A DNA stretch of 64,000 nt, from assembly GCA_050084515.1 (NCBI GenBank), contig CM114273.1:43834001-43898000 (forward strand). The letters are read 5' to 3'. This DNA comes from Blasia pusilla. Lineage: Eukaryota; Marchantiophyta; Marchantiopsida; Blasiales. The translations under genes and the position numbers were made by a program. Below are positions 11,083 through 21,459 of the stretch, one piece after another. The notes under the pieces are model-generated. The model ran no database searches. It was not told where the DNA came from and saw only the letters and a program-made list of their open reading frames with translations. Positions within the stretch are counted from its first letter, which is position 1; each line of letters opens with the position of its first letter.

Positions 11083-13105
11083 GTCGTATAGTAAAATCAG
11101 CCAATGTGTAAACTCCTTCCTCATTAAGTGTTAGATAGAATTTTATTAGTATTAAGTAAATTAGCTTAAGAAAAGGAAATTTCCATGTTTAAACCTCTTT
11201 ATGGTGCCTCTTTTATACGGGCCCAACTTTAGGAAAAGAGATAATAAATAAAAGATGACTTTATAAAAGTAAAGTAGTGAGGTTGGTGCTTTAATGAAAA
11301 GCAGAAGTAGTCTTGGTTTGTAGCTAGGGTAGTTGGGGTAATTTGGAAAATATCAAATGGATAAAAGATGATATTTTGGAAGAGATAAGAGGAAATCTAC
11401 TTGTGTCAAAATATGATTGGCTAAGCCTTGAGAGGAAGCCATGTGGCACAAGATAAGATTAGCTCTATTTCGTACTCTTGTGGATCCCTTGTGAGTATAT
11501 AAAGAGGAGGAACCTTCAAGGGTTCATCACCTTCTATTTCACATCTTGAGTTTCTCGTGTCACACTTGAGTGTATGGCTTTGGGATTCCTTGCTCTTCCA
11601 ATGAGAATGGATAACGCATCTTGGGAGAGTAACTTGACCATGGTCTATTCTTTGAGAGGTTTCTAAAGTGTGGTGTGTATGGAGATAAGAGGCTTATCAC
11701 CTTAGAGGAGTTTAGTCATACTAAAATAATGAATGTTTTGGCTTGTTATTTTCCCAATGAGAGTGGATTATCCCTCTTAAGAGAATAATTCTGTCAAAAC
11801 ACATTCTTGAGGAGAGTAGAGAATGTTTGTCAAACATGGATAAGGGTGGAGCACGAGTTGTGTTGCTACCCTCATGACCAAACGAGTGCCAAGCGAAACA
11901 TCGGAATATTAGCGGGCTCACACAAAGATGGTTTGCACGTTGGAGTAGTCTCGAAGAAGAGACAAGAGACAAGACGCCAGCGAGGCTTCGCATTTCAGAT
12001 GTTGTGGTCACAACCGTGAAACCTGGACCAAACGCGGAATAAGACTTGAAAGGAGTCGAGTCTAGAAAGTGGGTTGCCAAAGGAAGGAATCCAGATTTGG
12101 AACGCCACTAGCGTTTGAGAGTTTCCGAATGTATTTCTAACCATAAATTTTAGCGTCAAGATGCGTTTGGATTAAACAAGGGTGTGTTGGAAGGCTTATG
12201 GAAAGCCAGTTCAAATGCACTAAATATCTCTGTAAACGCATAAGCAGTGGCTGAGAAACAACCCAAAAACAACTGTAAGCAGAGTCGGGTTTAGGGCCAC
12301 AATGAAGGGCCCGACCCTCCTTTTCCAAAGGGGGGTTATTGGAGAACCCCAGAAGTACTAGTAAGGAGGAAGGTCTCAAGTGCTTGGAACTTGAGAAGGG
12401 GCAAGGGCATGGAACGGATCGAGAGTTTGGGGTTGGGTTGGAAAAGAACCAAGTCTGAGGTGATTTTAGACATCCTCTTGGATTTCATCCCGCAAATCAA
12501 TTACTTGCTCGGTTTGAAACTCGCAAGGTCTGTTGAACAATTGGGATGGCGCCGCAAGTGCCGTTTTAGGTTCTTGGACTAATCTTCCAAGTCTTGAAGG
12601 ACTTGCCATGTTTTTGGAAACTAGGAATTAAGGAAGGTTGAGCTTGATGAGACGCCGAGTTGAGGTCGGTGGGTTGAGGATCACTAAAAGACTTAGTTCG
12701 GGATGAGATCGAGTAAATTTCCGCGAACACTAAAGATTGACGTTCAAGGAGAAGGGGTTTACAAGTTGTGCTTTCTTTTTCATCAAGTTAATATCAATAG
12801 ATTCAATTCAATTAGGGCATTTAGTTTATCAAGCGTTATAGCAGGTCATGCAATTAATTGATTCTTCCTGGTCATATATGGAAGAACATAGGAACTTTGT
12901 ATTCTTAGCAATCCATTTGAGAAGAGAGTTTAACACTAGTTGTGTTATCTTCCTCGGAACTAAAATAGTTTATAATTTTATATTTATTCGATAATCCACG
13001 AAGAATGGTCGCTTGGCACTTCCAATGATACCTCTCTGAGAGAATGAGAGTATACATAATAATTTTGTATTGAAAAATCAGAACTTCTAGAGTTCATCAA
13101 AGGCC
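11083..13105 (+). mobile_element. LTR-like element family B, copy 1 (interrupted and 3'-truncated)
   Basis: Starts TGTCGTATAGTAAAATCA, identical to the start of the complete copy at 18139, and follows it closely to 11860. A TATA box (GAGTATATAAAGAGG) lies at about 11495, which gives a plus orientation and fits U3 of an LTR. At 11861 a family A solo LTR interrupts it. The family B sequence resumes at 12764 with AGTTGTGC and runs, with many small deletions, to about 13105, where it joins a Ty3 integrase fragment. The ACGACA end seen in copy 2 is missing. Confidence 0.75.
11861..12763 (+). mobile_element. Solo LTR of chromovirus family A with AGTTG target duplication
   Basis: Starts TGTTGCTACCCTCATGACC and ends GGGGTTTACA (TG...CA). 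It is flanked on both sides by AGTTG (11856-11860 and 12764-12768), a 5 bp target duplication. Its sequence is the reverse complement of the LTRs at 47673-48702, 54019-55009 and 59184-60138. Matching landmarks include CCAAGCGAAACATC, CCAGAAGTACTAG and AAGGTTGAGCTTGA. The insertion splits family B copy 1, so it is younger than that element. No internal domain remains, as expected for LTR-LTR recombination. Confidence 0.9.
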
Positions 13106-13300
13106 ATAGGCATTTAACTCTATGTCATACCATAAAACTAGAAACATATTTTTGTTTGTAACCCAAACACTCAAGATCATCAAGATCTAAGTCCTTCGGC
13201 CATGTATTGTACCACGTCGAATCGCAATAATCAGAGATTAAATCAATGATCTCTCTCCATAAAAAGAGCAAACCCTAAGACCCAACTCTTATAGGGCGTA
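13106..13300 (-). pseudogene. Ty3 integrase C-terminal fragment, second copy
   Basis: On the plus strand it reads CAAAGGCCATAGGCAT, AAGATCATCAAGATCTAA, CGGCCATG and CACGTCGAATCGC, in the same order as 13785-13950 inside the large Ty3 element but with about 40 extra bases distributed as small insertions. It is the piece of integrase between the catalytic core and the AQHRDTL-type C-terminal region. It joins family B sequence on the left and copia sequence on the right. Confidence 0.6.
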
Positions 13301-13309
13301 GAAAATGAT

Positions 13310-13530
13310 GCAAGGCTTGTTTGAGCTCTGTATAGAGCTTTCTTCAACATGCGAAAATGGAAACTTGGGATGCCAACCATGTGGTTGAAATTATAGGTCC
13401 CTTGTATAGATCTCTATTCAAGAAGGCATTCTTGATGTCCATGTGATATAATATCCACTTCTTACTTATTGCCAAACTTGCGCAATCCAACATCTTCACA
13501 TCTACACCACACCATCTTCTCTCCGGTAGA
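13310..13530 (-). pseudogene. Copia reverse transcriptase central fragment
   Basis: The minus strand encodes ISKKWILYHMDIKNAFLN followed by a degenerate LKKALY segment. This is the copia reverse-transcriptase region that normally reads W-hydrophobic-QMDVKNAFLHG and then LKKALYGLKQ. It continues the copia reading frame left off at 23215, where the preceding AKMATTRTVVAV motif ends. The Ty3 element between them is therefore an insertion into this gene. Confidence 0.8.
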
Positions 13531-13534
13531 TCCC

Positions 13535-13740
13535 ACATGTACAAAAATCAACGATACATATACATGGAGATCAAAAATAAAAGATGTAAAAATCGGCCTA
13601 AAACTCCACTCCTCAATCTACATTGGGGCGTCCATCCTATGCTATCGGTGACGCTAGCACCCTAGTCCTATCTGAGGTGCTCCAACGACCCAACACAGAA
13701 AGATGGCTTAGGAAATCCACCTTCCTCCTCGGACGATAAC
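13535..13740 (-). repeat. 3' LTR remnant of the methyltransferase Ty3 element
   Basis: Shares with 22750-22960 the landmarks CCTAAAACTCCACTCCTCAA, GACGCTAGCACCCTAGTC, GAGGTGCTCCAACG and GATGGCTTAGGAAA. Only the R/U5-side half is present. The U3 part, including the TATA region found in the other LTR, is missing, and integrase sequence abuts directly, so a deletion has fused the end of integrase to the middle of the LTR. Confidence 0.75.
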
Positions 13741-13744
13741 TCCT

Positions 13745-14467
13745 CCACGAATGGTCGCCCAATGTATCTCTATGTTGGGCAATAGCTAAGTTCTCAAAGG
13801 CCATAGGCATAACTCTATGAAAAACTAGAACATGCTTGTACCCAAACATCGGATCATCAAGATCTAACACCTCGGCCATGTCACGTCGAATCGCTGCAGA
13901 TTAAATCAGGCTCTCTCCCAAAGAGCACGGTGAAAATGTGACGAAAATAAGCCAACCATAAGGTCTCCCTCAAGAAATGCATCCGCCAACCTAGCCTCAA
14001 GATGATCTTTTGATCTATCGCTTGATCACACGCCTTGTCCGTCAACACCTCCGCCGGTGCACCAGTGCCTAGAAATGCATAAGTTCCAACTCTATCCACT
14101 TGGAAAAATGCTCCACCATGACCAACACGTACCTATGATGATGCCCCGTCAATGGCAAAGGTCCCGCAAAGTCTAAACTCCACCGATAACCTAAACCCAT
14201 AATCGTTAAAGGATGTAAATGCGGAGTGGGAGCATTGAAGGATGCTCACACTCTGTCACATACCATACATCTAGCCACAAACTGCTGTACCCTAGTATGT
14301 ATGCCGCGCCACCAATACTGAACATGGAATAAGCTGTAAGTATGCTTTACTCCAAAATGTCCCAACTCCTCATGGGCATGTCGCACTACGCGTGCTCGCT
14401 GGGAAGGATGAGGTACCACTCGTATCCTACCATCTCTCCATACCCGAAAAAGTGAGTCCCCTCCCAC
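13745..14467 (-). pseudogene. Integrase region of the methyltransferase Ty3 element
   Basis: Three minus-strand pieces. The first (14467-14246) holds the zinc-binding H-H-C-C region: HEELGHFGVKH and CMVCDRV. Next comes the core start LDFAGPLPLTGHHHRYVLVM with the first catalytic Asp near 14170, and a second piece with GAPAEVLTD, the second Asp. The region that should hold the catalytic Glu is deleted. The last piece ends with LAIAQHRDTL, a typical C-terminal integrase motif, and runs straight into LTR sequence. Stops and frame changes separate the pieces, so no active enzyme could be made. Confidence 0.85.
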
Positions 14468-14484
14468 CTGAACCTCCTGGCTCT

Positions 14485-15345
14485 CTATAGGATCCGATCC
14501 CGCTCCCTAGCACTCAATGTACTTGCTATGACGCCAATGCGCAAGAACTCCACAACCTCCACATCATCATGGATATCACCACCACCTATCGCCTCCTCAC
14601 TAACCTCCGGATTGAAAGACTCATCATCCAACCTCACCACTGGAGTCATCACCTGTGGCTGACCTGCCATAGTCAACCAACAAAGATAGGCAGATGCATG
14701 CCAATCGGGCACCATCTCCTCATCGCTCTCTCCGTGCCATTGAGCTCCTATGTCGTCTCTCTGACTCGGACATGGGTTACAACTCAACCCATCCGCATCC
14801 CAGTTCAGCCGACTTGGCCTATGAACCACCTCAAACTCATACTCCTGTAGTAATAGAGCCCACCTAGCAAGCTTTCTCGTAAGCTTGTTGGACTCCATCA
14901 ACCACCTCAACAGCTGATGATCAATGATAAGTGTGAAAGGGTTGCCGAATAAATAGCACTTGAAATATGCCACGGCTCAGACTGCAACCAAGCACTCTCC
15001 CTCGTAAGAGTTGTACTTTGCCTCTGCAATATTGTTCGAACGGCTCGCGTAAGCCACAACGAAATCCCTCTCCTCGTCATCCCTATGAGTAAGCACTCCT
15101 CCTAGACCCAACATGCTCCAATCTGTATGTAATTGGAATGGGCGACCCCTAACCGGTCTCTGTAAAATGGATGAGGACGTCAACCTATCCTTGAGCTCCT
15201 GAAATGCTTGCTCTTGATCATCTCCCCACAACCAAACCTGATCAAGTTTCGTCAACAAGGTCAAAGACTTTGCGATCGCACTAAAACCCTTGACATACCA
15301 TCGATAGAAGTTTGCCAGTCCAAGAAATGCTCGGACTCGACTCAC
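14485..15345 (-). pseudogene. RNase H region of the methyltransferase Ty3 element
   Basis: The frame 15345-14977 carries VRAFLGLANFYRWYVKGFS (connection domain), then TDWSMLGLGGVLTHRDDEER with the RNase H catalytic Asp, and the Glu-bearing motif YNSYEGECLV. After one stop (14974-14976) the same frame continues at 14973 with FTLIIDHQLLRWLM, WALLLQEYEFEVVHRPS and NWDADGLSCNPC, the normal tail of Ty3 RNase H. Only one in-frame stop interrupts this part, making it the best preserved region of the element. Confidence 0.9.
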
Positions 15346-15398
15346 ATATGTAGGGCGTGGAATGTGCGCAATAGCCTCTAACTTTGTCTGCTAAAGGC

Positions 15399-16217
15399 CT
15401 AACCTAATTGGGTATATGGTGTGTCAATCTGCTCCTGAAAGAATCTCCACTTGCCTGGATGTAACTTCAGTCCATGTAACTGCAATCGCCGAAACACCTC
15501 CTCCAAGTGTCGCTCATGCTCCTCAACCGTGGAACTGAAGATAAGAATATCATCTATGTAATATCGTACAAAATCCAAGCCAACCAAAATCCTATCCATC
15601 ACTCTCTGAAACTGTGCAGGCGCGTTCTTCAACCAAAATGGTAAGAACCGCCACTGACACAAGCAATCTCTCCCGATTCGATCTATCCCCCAGAATGTTG
15701 TCTTCTCCCTGTCTTCCAACCTAATAGGAAGCTGATGATAGCCAGCACGGAGATCTAAAGTATTGAAGATCTTTGCATGTCCTACCGCATAAAAGATCTC
15801 CTCAGGAGTAGGCATGGCGTACCGATCTCACCTCGTCTGTCGGTTGATAGGACGGTAATCTCCACACATCCACCTATCCGTCCAATTGCCATACATATCC
15901 TTCTTCGCCGGCATGACTGTGGCAGATGCATACTCCCCATGTGATAACTCCACAAGTCTTGCCTCCAACAAGTCCTGACTCCTGCTCTGAATCAAGGCTC
16001 GCTCCATATCAAAATACTTGCAGGGTCGACGAGAGATTGGCATATTACTAGCCAACTCAATTCGTATCCCGGGACACTTCACTGTACCCAAGTCTCTCAT
16101 ACTGAAGGCAAAACAACTGACATGCCCTCTCAGAAACCTATAAACTCGCCGTCGCTCTCCTCCTATCAACTTGAGACCTATCACAAGCTCCCAAGTCTCC
16201 ATCGCGACCTCACTCAA
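15399..16217 (-). pseudogene. Reverse transcriptase of the methyltransferase Ty3 element
   Basis: The minus-strand frame gives the palm and fingers in order: PAKKDMYGNWTDRWMCGDYR, a TGA near 15830, then MPTPEEIFYAVGHAKIFNTL, DLRAGYHQLPI, and the catalytic motif YYIDDILIFSS at about 15545-15570, followed by RLQLHGLKLHPGKWRFF. All three catalytic aspartates expected in Ty3 reverse transcriptases (TLDL and YIDD) are retained. A frameshift near 15400 separates it from RNase H. Upstream the frame is linked to the methyltransferase by a spacer (16484-16218) of unknown fold. Confidence 0.92.
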
Positions 16218-16484
16218 AGAGGAGGCATCCTCCGGGTTTGGTTGCTATGTAGCAACCCTAGCCATCTTCGCAACAACCACTCCACTTTGACCTCATACAC
16301 CATGCTCCACATCCGAAAAATGAACATATGCTACTCTAGCCGCCTTCGCACTCTCTACTCGAACGACGTCCCAAGAAGTCCATGGGTGCCTATCTCTCCT
16401 CGTCTCGCCCCCAGCCAATGCCTGTACAGACCCTATAGGCAATGGTCCAACTCGTGGACGTGACGGCATGAATGACACTCGCAT

Positions 16485-17490
16485 CCGTCTCTACTCAGCC
16501 ATACCTAGGCTGACTATCCATGTGAGACAGTTGAGGTCCATTGCCTGCCCAAACACATATCTCCGGGATGCCTCAGTCATCCCTGATACCGCCGTAGTAC
16601 CAGTAGCGAACCCCATGGCGCGCTTGTGCTCATATGTTGTAGGCTCCTCCAATGCTCCGGTCACCTCATCCCAAATCATGCCTGGCCCTCCTGACGAAAG
16701 GCATGGGATGCAGGGAAGCTCACCAACATAGGTAAGGCTGCCCTCTCAACTCCCCCACCCTATTGGCCATGGCCAACGGTGGTCTATCATCCCATGTCAC
16801 CACCTGAGATCGACGCCCTGAGCCAAAATAGCATCCACTGTGAGATGTGGTGCTCTCTGGACTCCGTCGTATGCTCGACTCAATACCTCTAATGGTATCA
16901 GGTTCGTCCACCATAGTCGTGGATGATGGGCACGTGATCCAACTCTTGCCGCATCTAATAATACAGCAGTCCCAACCAAGACCTCACCTGATACACACTT
17001 GTCATCACACGTGCACGAGTGTCTCCCAACAACGGCACATTCTCCAAGATGTACGTTGGAGAACATGTCCGACTCTCATGCAAGTATCGTACTACTCGCA
17101 ACATCTCCCAAAACATCCATGATCTCGGATCCTGCAATCCAAATCCTCGGCCAGCTGATGAATGACCCTGACATGTCCATCCAGCAATCACCAAATGAAT
17201 GGTGCCAACTCTATCCAAATCGTGCGCCCCCACCAAAGAGATGTCGGCGGGTAGTGTATGCCGCTATCCCCGTACTGCAGATACCGGCAACAACTCATGT
17301 TACCTCTAGACCAATCTTGCCACGTGATGTAATGATACTCGCCGCGGGGTCTCATCTCTCTCCACATAAAGGTACTGATGCACCCGTATGCCCGCCTGCA
17401 ATACTGCAGCCAATCCAGTGCTAATCCCTCCGAAGAGATCTAACACCCTAACACCCTCTTTAGGGCACTGCCACACATTGGGTGTGGTAT
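16485..17490 (-). pseudogene. C5 cytosine DNA methyltransferase domain inside the Ty3 polyprotein
   Basis: Minus-strand pieces carry the methyltransferase motifs in the ordinary linear order. Motif I is VRVLDLFGGISTGLAAVLQ (about 17385-17445), with a following acidic VERDE. Motif IV, with the catalytic cysteine, is IAGWTCQGHSSAGRG (about 17180). Motif VI is YILENVPL (about 17045). A motif VIII-like segment is RLWWTNLIP (about 16905), and the C-terminal motif is RRYVFGQAMDLNCLTW (about 16545). The family would transfer methyl groups from AdoMet to cytosine C5. Motif IV has TCQ where most enzymes have PCQ; the cysteine is kept. Stops lie between motifs I and IV, and frame changes near 16985 and 16815. 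The linear order differs from the permuted order of plant DRM enzymes, suggesting a DNMT3- or bacterial-like source. Confidence 0.88.
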
Positions 17491-17608
17491 CCAGTGGGGT
17501 CAACGTCTCCACTCCAAGAGCCCGATCGCCACGTGACTCTCGCTGCTCCGGGATAAAAGCATGACTCCACGCCTGCCTCACGAGGTCGTCGGCACTCCTC
17601 TGTAGCTC

Positions 17609-18130
17609 TCAAGTCGTACCCCACAATGATGAAGAGGTCTCGCCAACATGGGAAGAGACACCCGCCATGGCCTGTCTCTTCGTGGGACTATCCGCTACTG
17701 GGACATCCTCTGCATGTGTGTTCCCCTCCAACAACTCTCTTGGCCAGCTAACACTACATGTGAAAGCCGCCAACATGGTCACAGACTTGCCTCGTGGTCG
17801 ACCACCTTGTCCCGCAAACTGCACGGGTAAGTGACTCATCCGGCCGTCACCTGACCGCCATCCTGGCCGATAAGCAACGGTCTCCTCCCAGAAGTCACTG
17901 ATGAATCCTAGGGGATATAACACTGTACTCCCCACCAACACATTATACGACTCAACTGATGTCATAATCACACGTGTGTGCACCATAGCACTATCTATCT
18001 CATGCTCTGGCTGGACTCTGACAACTATCTCCTGTCGAGTCATATACTGCGTGGGTGACACGCCCCCAATCGAGGTCTGTATCTGTATAAGGGACAAGGC
18101 TCAATGTTGGCCTTCCGTAACCCCAACGCT
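17609..18130 (-). pseudogene. Protease C-terminal part of the methyltransferase Ty3 element
   Basis: The minus-strand frame begins ALGLRKANIEPCP near 18130 and continues IQIQTSIGGVSPTQYMTRQE, then VLVGSTVLYPLGF and WEETVAYRPGW. This is the second half of the retroviral-type aspartic protease of this Ty3 group. The first half, with the active site, lies at 19416-19513, separated by the family B LTR. The stretch after YRPGW (17830-17609) is a linker leading to the methyltransferase. Confidence 0.8.
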
Positions 18131-18138
18131 AAACACGT

Positions 18139-19415
18139 TGTCGTATAGTAAAATCAACCAGTGTGTAAACTCTTTCGTCATTAAGTGTTAGATAGAGTTT
18201 CATTAGTATTAAGTAAATTGGCTTAGAAAAAGGATATTCTTATGTTTAAACCTCTTTATGGTGCCTCTTTTATGCGGGCCCAACTTTAGGAAAAGGAGGT
18301 AATAAATAAAAGATGACTTTATAAAAGTAAAGTAGTTGCTTTAATGAAAAGCAAAAGTAGTCTTGGTTGGTGGCTAGGTTAGTTGGGGTAATTTTGAAAA
18401 TATCATGTGGGTAAAAGAGGATATTTTGGAAGAGATAAGAGGAAATCTACTTGTGTCAAAATGTGATTGGCTAAGCCTTGAGAGGAAGCCATGTGGCACA
18501 AGATAAGATAAGCTCTATTTCGTACTCTTGTGGATCCCTTGTGAGTATATAAAGAGGAGGGACCTTCAAGGGTTCATCACCTTCTATTCCACATCTTGAG
18601 TCTCTCGTGTCTCTCTTGAGTGTATGGTTTTGGGATTGCTTGCTCTTCCAATGAGAGTGGATCATCCCTCTTGGGAGAGTAACTTGACCATGGTCTATTG
18701 TTCGAGAGATTTCTAGAGTGGTGTGTGTGTGTGTGTGTGGGAATGAGAGGTTTATCACCGTAGAGGAGTTTAGTCATACCAAAATAGCGGATGTTTTGGC
18801 TTGTTACTTCCCCAATGAGAGTGGATTACCCCTCTTGGGAGAATAACTCCGCCAAAACCCATTCTTGAGGAGAGTAGAGAATGTGTGTCAAGCATGGATA
18901 GGGATGGAGCACGAGCTGTGCCCGACTTTCCTTTCCTCAATCCTTACCATATCAAGGTACTCTTTGTAGATAGGCACTGGTTCACTCGCTATTTAGTTTA
19001 TCACTTTGGGGAGGCGTTCATGAATCAGGTCATGCAATCTCCAACTCAAGTGATTCTTCCTATTGTCACATATGGAAGGACATGGGATTGTACTTTGTAT
19101 GTCCTTATATAGCGATCCATGGATGTCAATAGGCCTGCTCAAGTAGGGTTTAACACTAGTTGTGCTATCTTCCTCGTGTACAAGCGTAAAATAGTTTATA
19201 GGGATTTTATAGTTAGAAATTTTGGGGTCCGATGTTACGAAGAAGTGATCGCCTCGGCACTTCCATTTGTGATACTTGTCGTGAGAGAATGGAGAGTGTA
19301 CATCATAATTTTATATTGAAAAAGGAGAACTTATTAGAGAGTTCACCTTGCATCAACCACATCTACCGCAGCTAGAAGGCCCGCCCTTGCTCGAAGAAAG
19401 ACTCTCGACACGACA
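18139..19415 (+). mobile_element. LTR-like element family B, copy 2, inserted in the Ty3 protease
   Basis: 1277 bp from TGTCGTATAG to CTCGACACGACA, giving short inverted ends TGTCGT...ACGACA. A TATA box (GAGTATATAAAGAGG) lies at about 18543 in plus orientation. Flanks are ACGT (18135-18138) and ACGC (19416-19419), a possible decayed 4 bp target duplication. Removing the segment lets the Ty3 protease frame run from LMLGKAA into LALGLRKANIEP. It is therefore a solo LTR or a small LTR-like element that landed in the Ty3 element. It is 85-90% similar by eye to copy 1 over the first 780 bp. A (GT)n tract sits at about 18718-18738. Confidence 0.85.
18885..19319 (+). CDS. Unrecognised open frame in the 3' part of LTR-like family B
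   Basis: One frame stays open for about 145 codons with a single TAG at 19110-19112. It contains PDFPFLNPYHIKVLFVDRHW, FGEAFMNQVMQS and VRCYEEVIASALPF. I do not recognise any domain. The homologous stretch of copy 1 (12764-13110) is riddled with indels and not open. It may be a chance open frame inside an LTR, a captured host fragment or a small element-encoded protein. Nothing in the context decides this. Confidence 0.25.
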
Positions 19416-19513
19416 ACGCCGCCTTCCCTAACATCAAGGGTTGCGCTCCTGAATCAAGTAGGACGCGCTACGGGTGGTATACTGTCCCCATTGGACTAAC
19501 CAAGTGAAATACT
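19416..19513 (-). pseudogene. Protease active-site part of the methyltransferase Ty3 element
   Basis: The minus-strand frame reads VSPMGTVYHP, a TAG, then RVLLDSGAQPLMLGKAA. The D-S-G triplet at about 19450-19458 is the aspartic protease active site. The domain is cut right after GKAA by the family B insertion and resumes at 18130. The TAG just before the active site is an inactivating stop. Confidence 0.8.
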
Positions 19514-21459
19514 CAAGCTCGGTTATCCAGTAACACTACTCCAAGTATCACTACTGCTCGCTCTATGGCCGGTTGAGCTGGCATATCTACCAACTTCGCC
19601 GCCGCCGCATGCCATGACTCCGTGGGGAACATCCCTAGCACCGGCTCTAAGGGCAAGTCCACCACCTCCTCAACTACCTCTGAACAAGAAGCAGTCATCT
19701 CTCCATGCTCACACAATGTGGCGGCCAACCGGAACACCTCAGCTGGTCCAAGTCCCAACGTCGCCAACTCTATGGCGGAAAATTGTGGAGTCTGACTCAC
19801 TATGGTGGCCACCTCCAACACTATGGTCGACACTAACTCCACTCGAGCCGGCATAGGAGTTGTCACTCCAACTCCTCATGACGTCGACGTAGGTACCTAA
19901 GCTGTAGGCACCTCTGGTTGTCGAGGCACCATCGATGGTGTGTGTAGTGCCTCCGACAATCTGAATAACTATGGAACCCTGGCCTACCACCCATCGGTCC
20001 CCTCTGGTGGGTCAATCTCAACTCCACCTCTCGGTGCCTCTCGCAGCACCCCGAGTCACCACTGCAGCTGCCTCAACCTGGGCTGCACTACACATAAACC
20101 CCATACTGGAAAGATCCTCACCCGGGTCAGGGTAAGAGGTAGAAGCTGGAGTCACACTAGCTGCTTGCAACTCCGTGCCTTCCCTAAGCTGCATCATCAT
20201 CATGGCAGCAATCCTCTATTCCAACTGATCGATGCATGAGAGAAGTTTCGGCTATGGTGCTCCTGCTCCATCTCCTGGCTAGTGGTCGTCCTCTACCACC
20301 ACGTCCAGGAAGAACTCCCTAACCTCCTCCAAGACGACCGCCCCCAGGCCCTTGGCCTACCTCTAGACGTGCCCCTCGGCGAAGGTCAAAACATCTATCC
20401 CTAATGTGACCATATCTGTGGCAATAGTCACACAGTGCTGTGGTGGGGCCATCCTATGTGGCTCCTGAGTGATCGGAGGTGCTGGTGGTCCTCTCCCATG
20501 CTGAGGGCAGTCTCTCTACGTATGGGCCCATCCACACGTCCAACAAGACCACATCGATCCTTGCTGGGCAACATATGTAGGTACGGGTCGTTGCCTCATA
20601 GGCTCACGGTACCCGCCATGCTCTCTAGGCACACTGGCCCACTCCCGTGGTACTGGTGCTCTGTGTGGCACCTGTGGGGTCACCGTCGCTCGTGGACCCG
20701 TCGACTCTCGAGAAAATCCAGCGGTCACTACCTGCTCCTCACTCATGTTGAGCTCAATACGCTCAGACAACTCAAAGACCACCTTCAATGTGGGCTTCGT
20801 TGTGTGAATCAACACCGCATCTCGGACTCTCCTCCGTAGTTCTCGGTCCAGAACCCCGTACCAATACTGGACTGACTGTGCCTCAGTCACTCCATACATA
20901 GCAATGATCAACCTTCTCATGCGTGTGAATGCCTCTCTAAGACTCTCATCCGATCGTCGCTGAAAATCTTGTAGACTCTTCAGTTTGTCGGTGCGTATGC
21001 CCTGGTAGCTCTTCCCCAACTGTCGAAAGAACTCCACTGTGGGGCTGAAGCTGGGTGGCCCTCTACCACTAGAGGTTTCTGCCACATCGCCTGTCTCACC
21101 GCCCTCCTCTCCATCTAGTCTCCGGGCTGATGGTGTGGGTCTCTCTCCTCTCACAATCCCATCATATGCCTCGCGACCACTAGTGGAGACATATCCTAGA
21201 GCTCAATACATCCTCCAGGAATCGATCTCTATTGAATATAGTGATCAAAACTCCATGTAGTCATCCATCGGAGGATCCTCCAAGTGTTGGAACAACCCCT
21301 TCCATGCCATGAAAGGGTTGAACCGTGTCGGGTCTGTCTGATCTCCTGGAAGTCGCACCACGTGTTGAAATCCTGCATAAAATCATCTAAGTCGATGGTG
21401 CCCATTGCACCCAAGAAACGAGGCATGCCCGATGGCCCATGTCGTCCATCTCCTTCCAA
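19513..21459 (-). pseudogene. Gag region of the methyltransferase Ty3 element
   Basis: The minus strand from 21459 reads FLGAMGTIDLDDFMQDF, then changes frame near 21335. The frame 21154-20516 carries FFRQLGKSYQGIRTDKLKSL and LREAFTRMRRLI, a typical retrotransposon gag core. It ends with a zinc-knuckle-like CWTCGWAHTQRDC (about 20520-20560), with spacing C-x2-C-x3-H-x4-C, one residue shorter than the usual CCHC. Downstream (20515-19513) is a Pro/Val/Glu-rich linker to protease. Gag would package the element RNA. The copy is broken by at least one frameshift and several stops. Confidence 0.8.

Noticed and set aside
16485-17490. Bacterial contamination or a host methyltransferase gene as explanation for the methyltransferase motifs
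   Set aside because: The domain lies between protease and reverse transcriptase in the same orientation and carries the same degree of stops and frameshifts as the rest of the Ty3 element.
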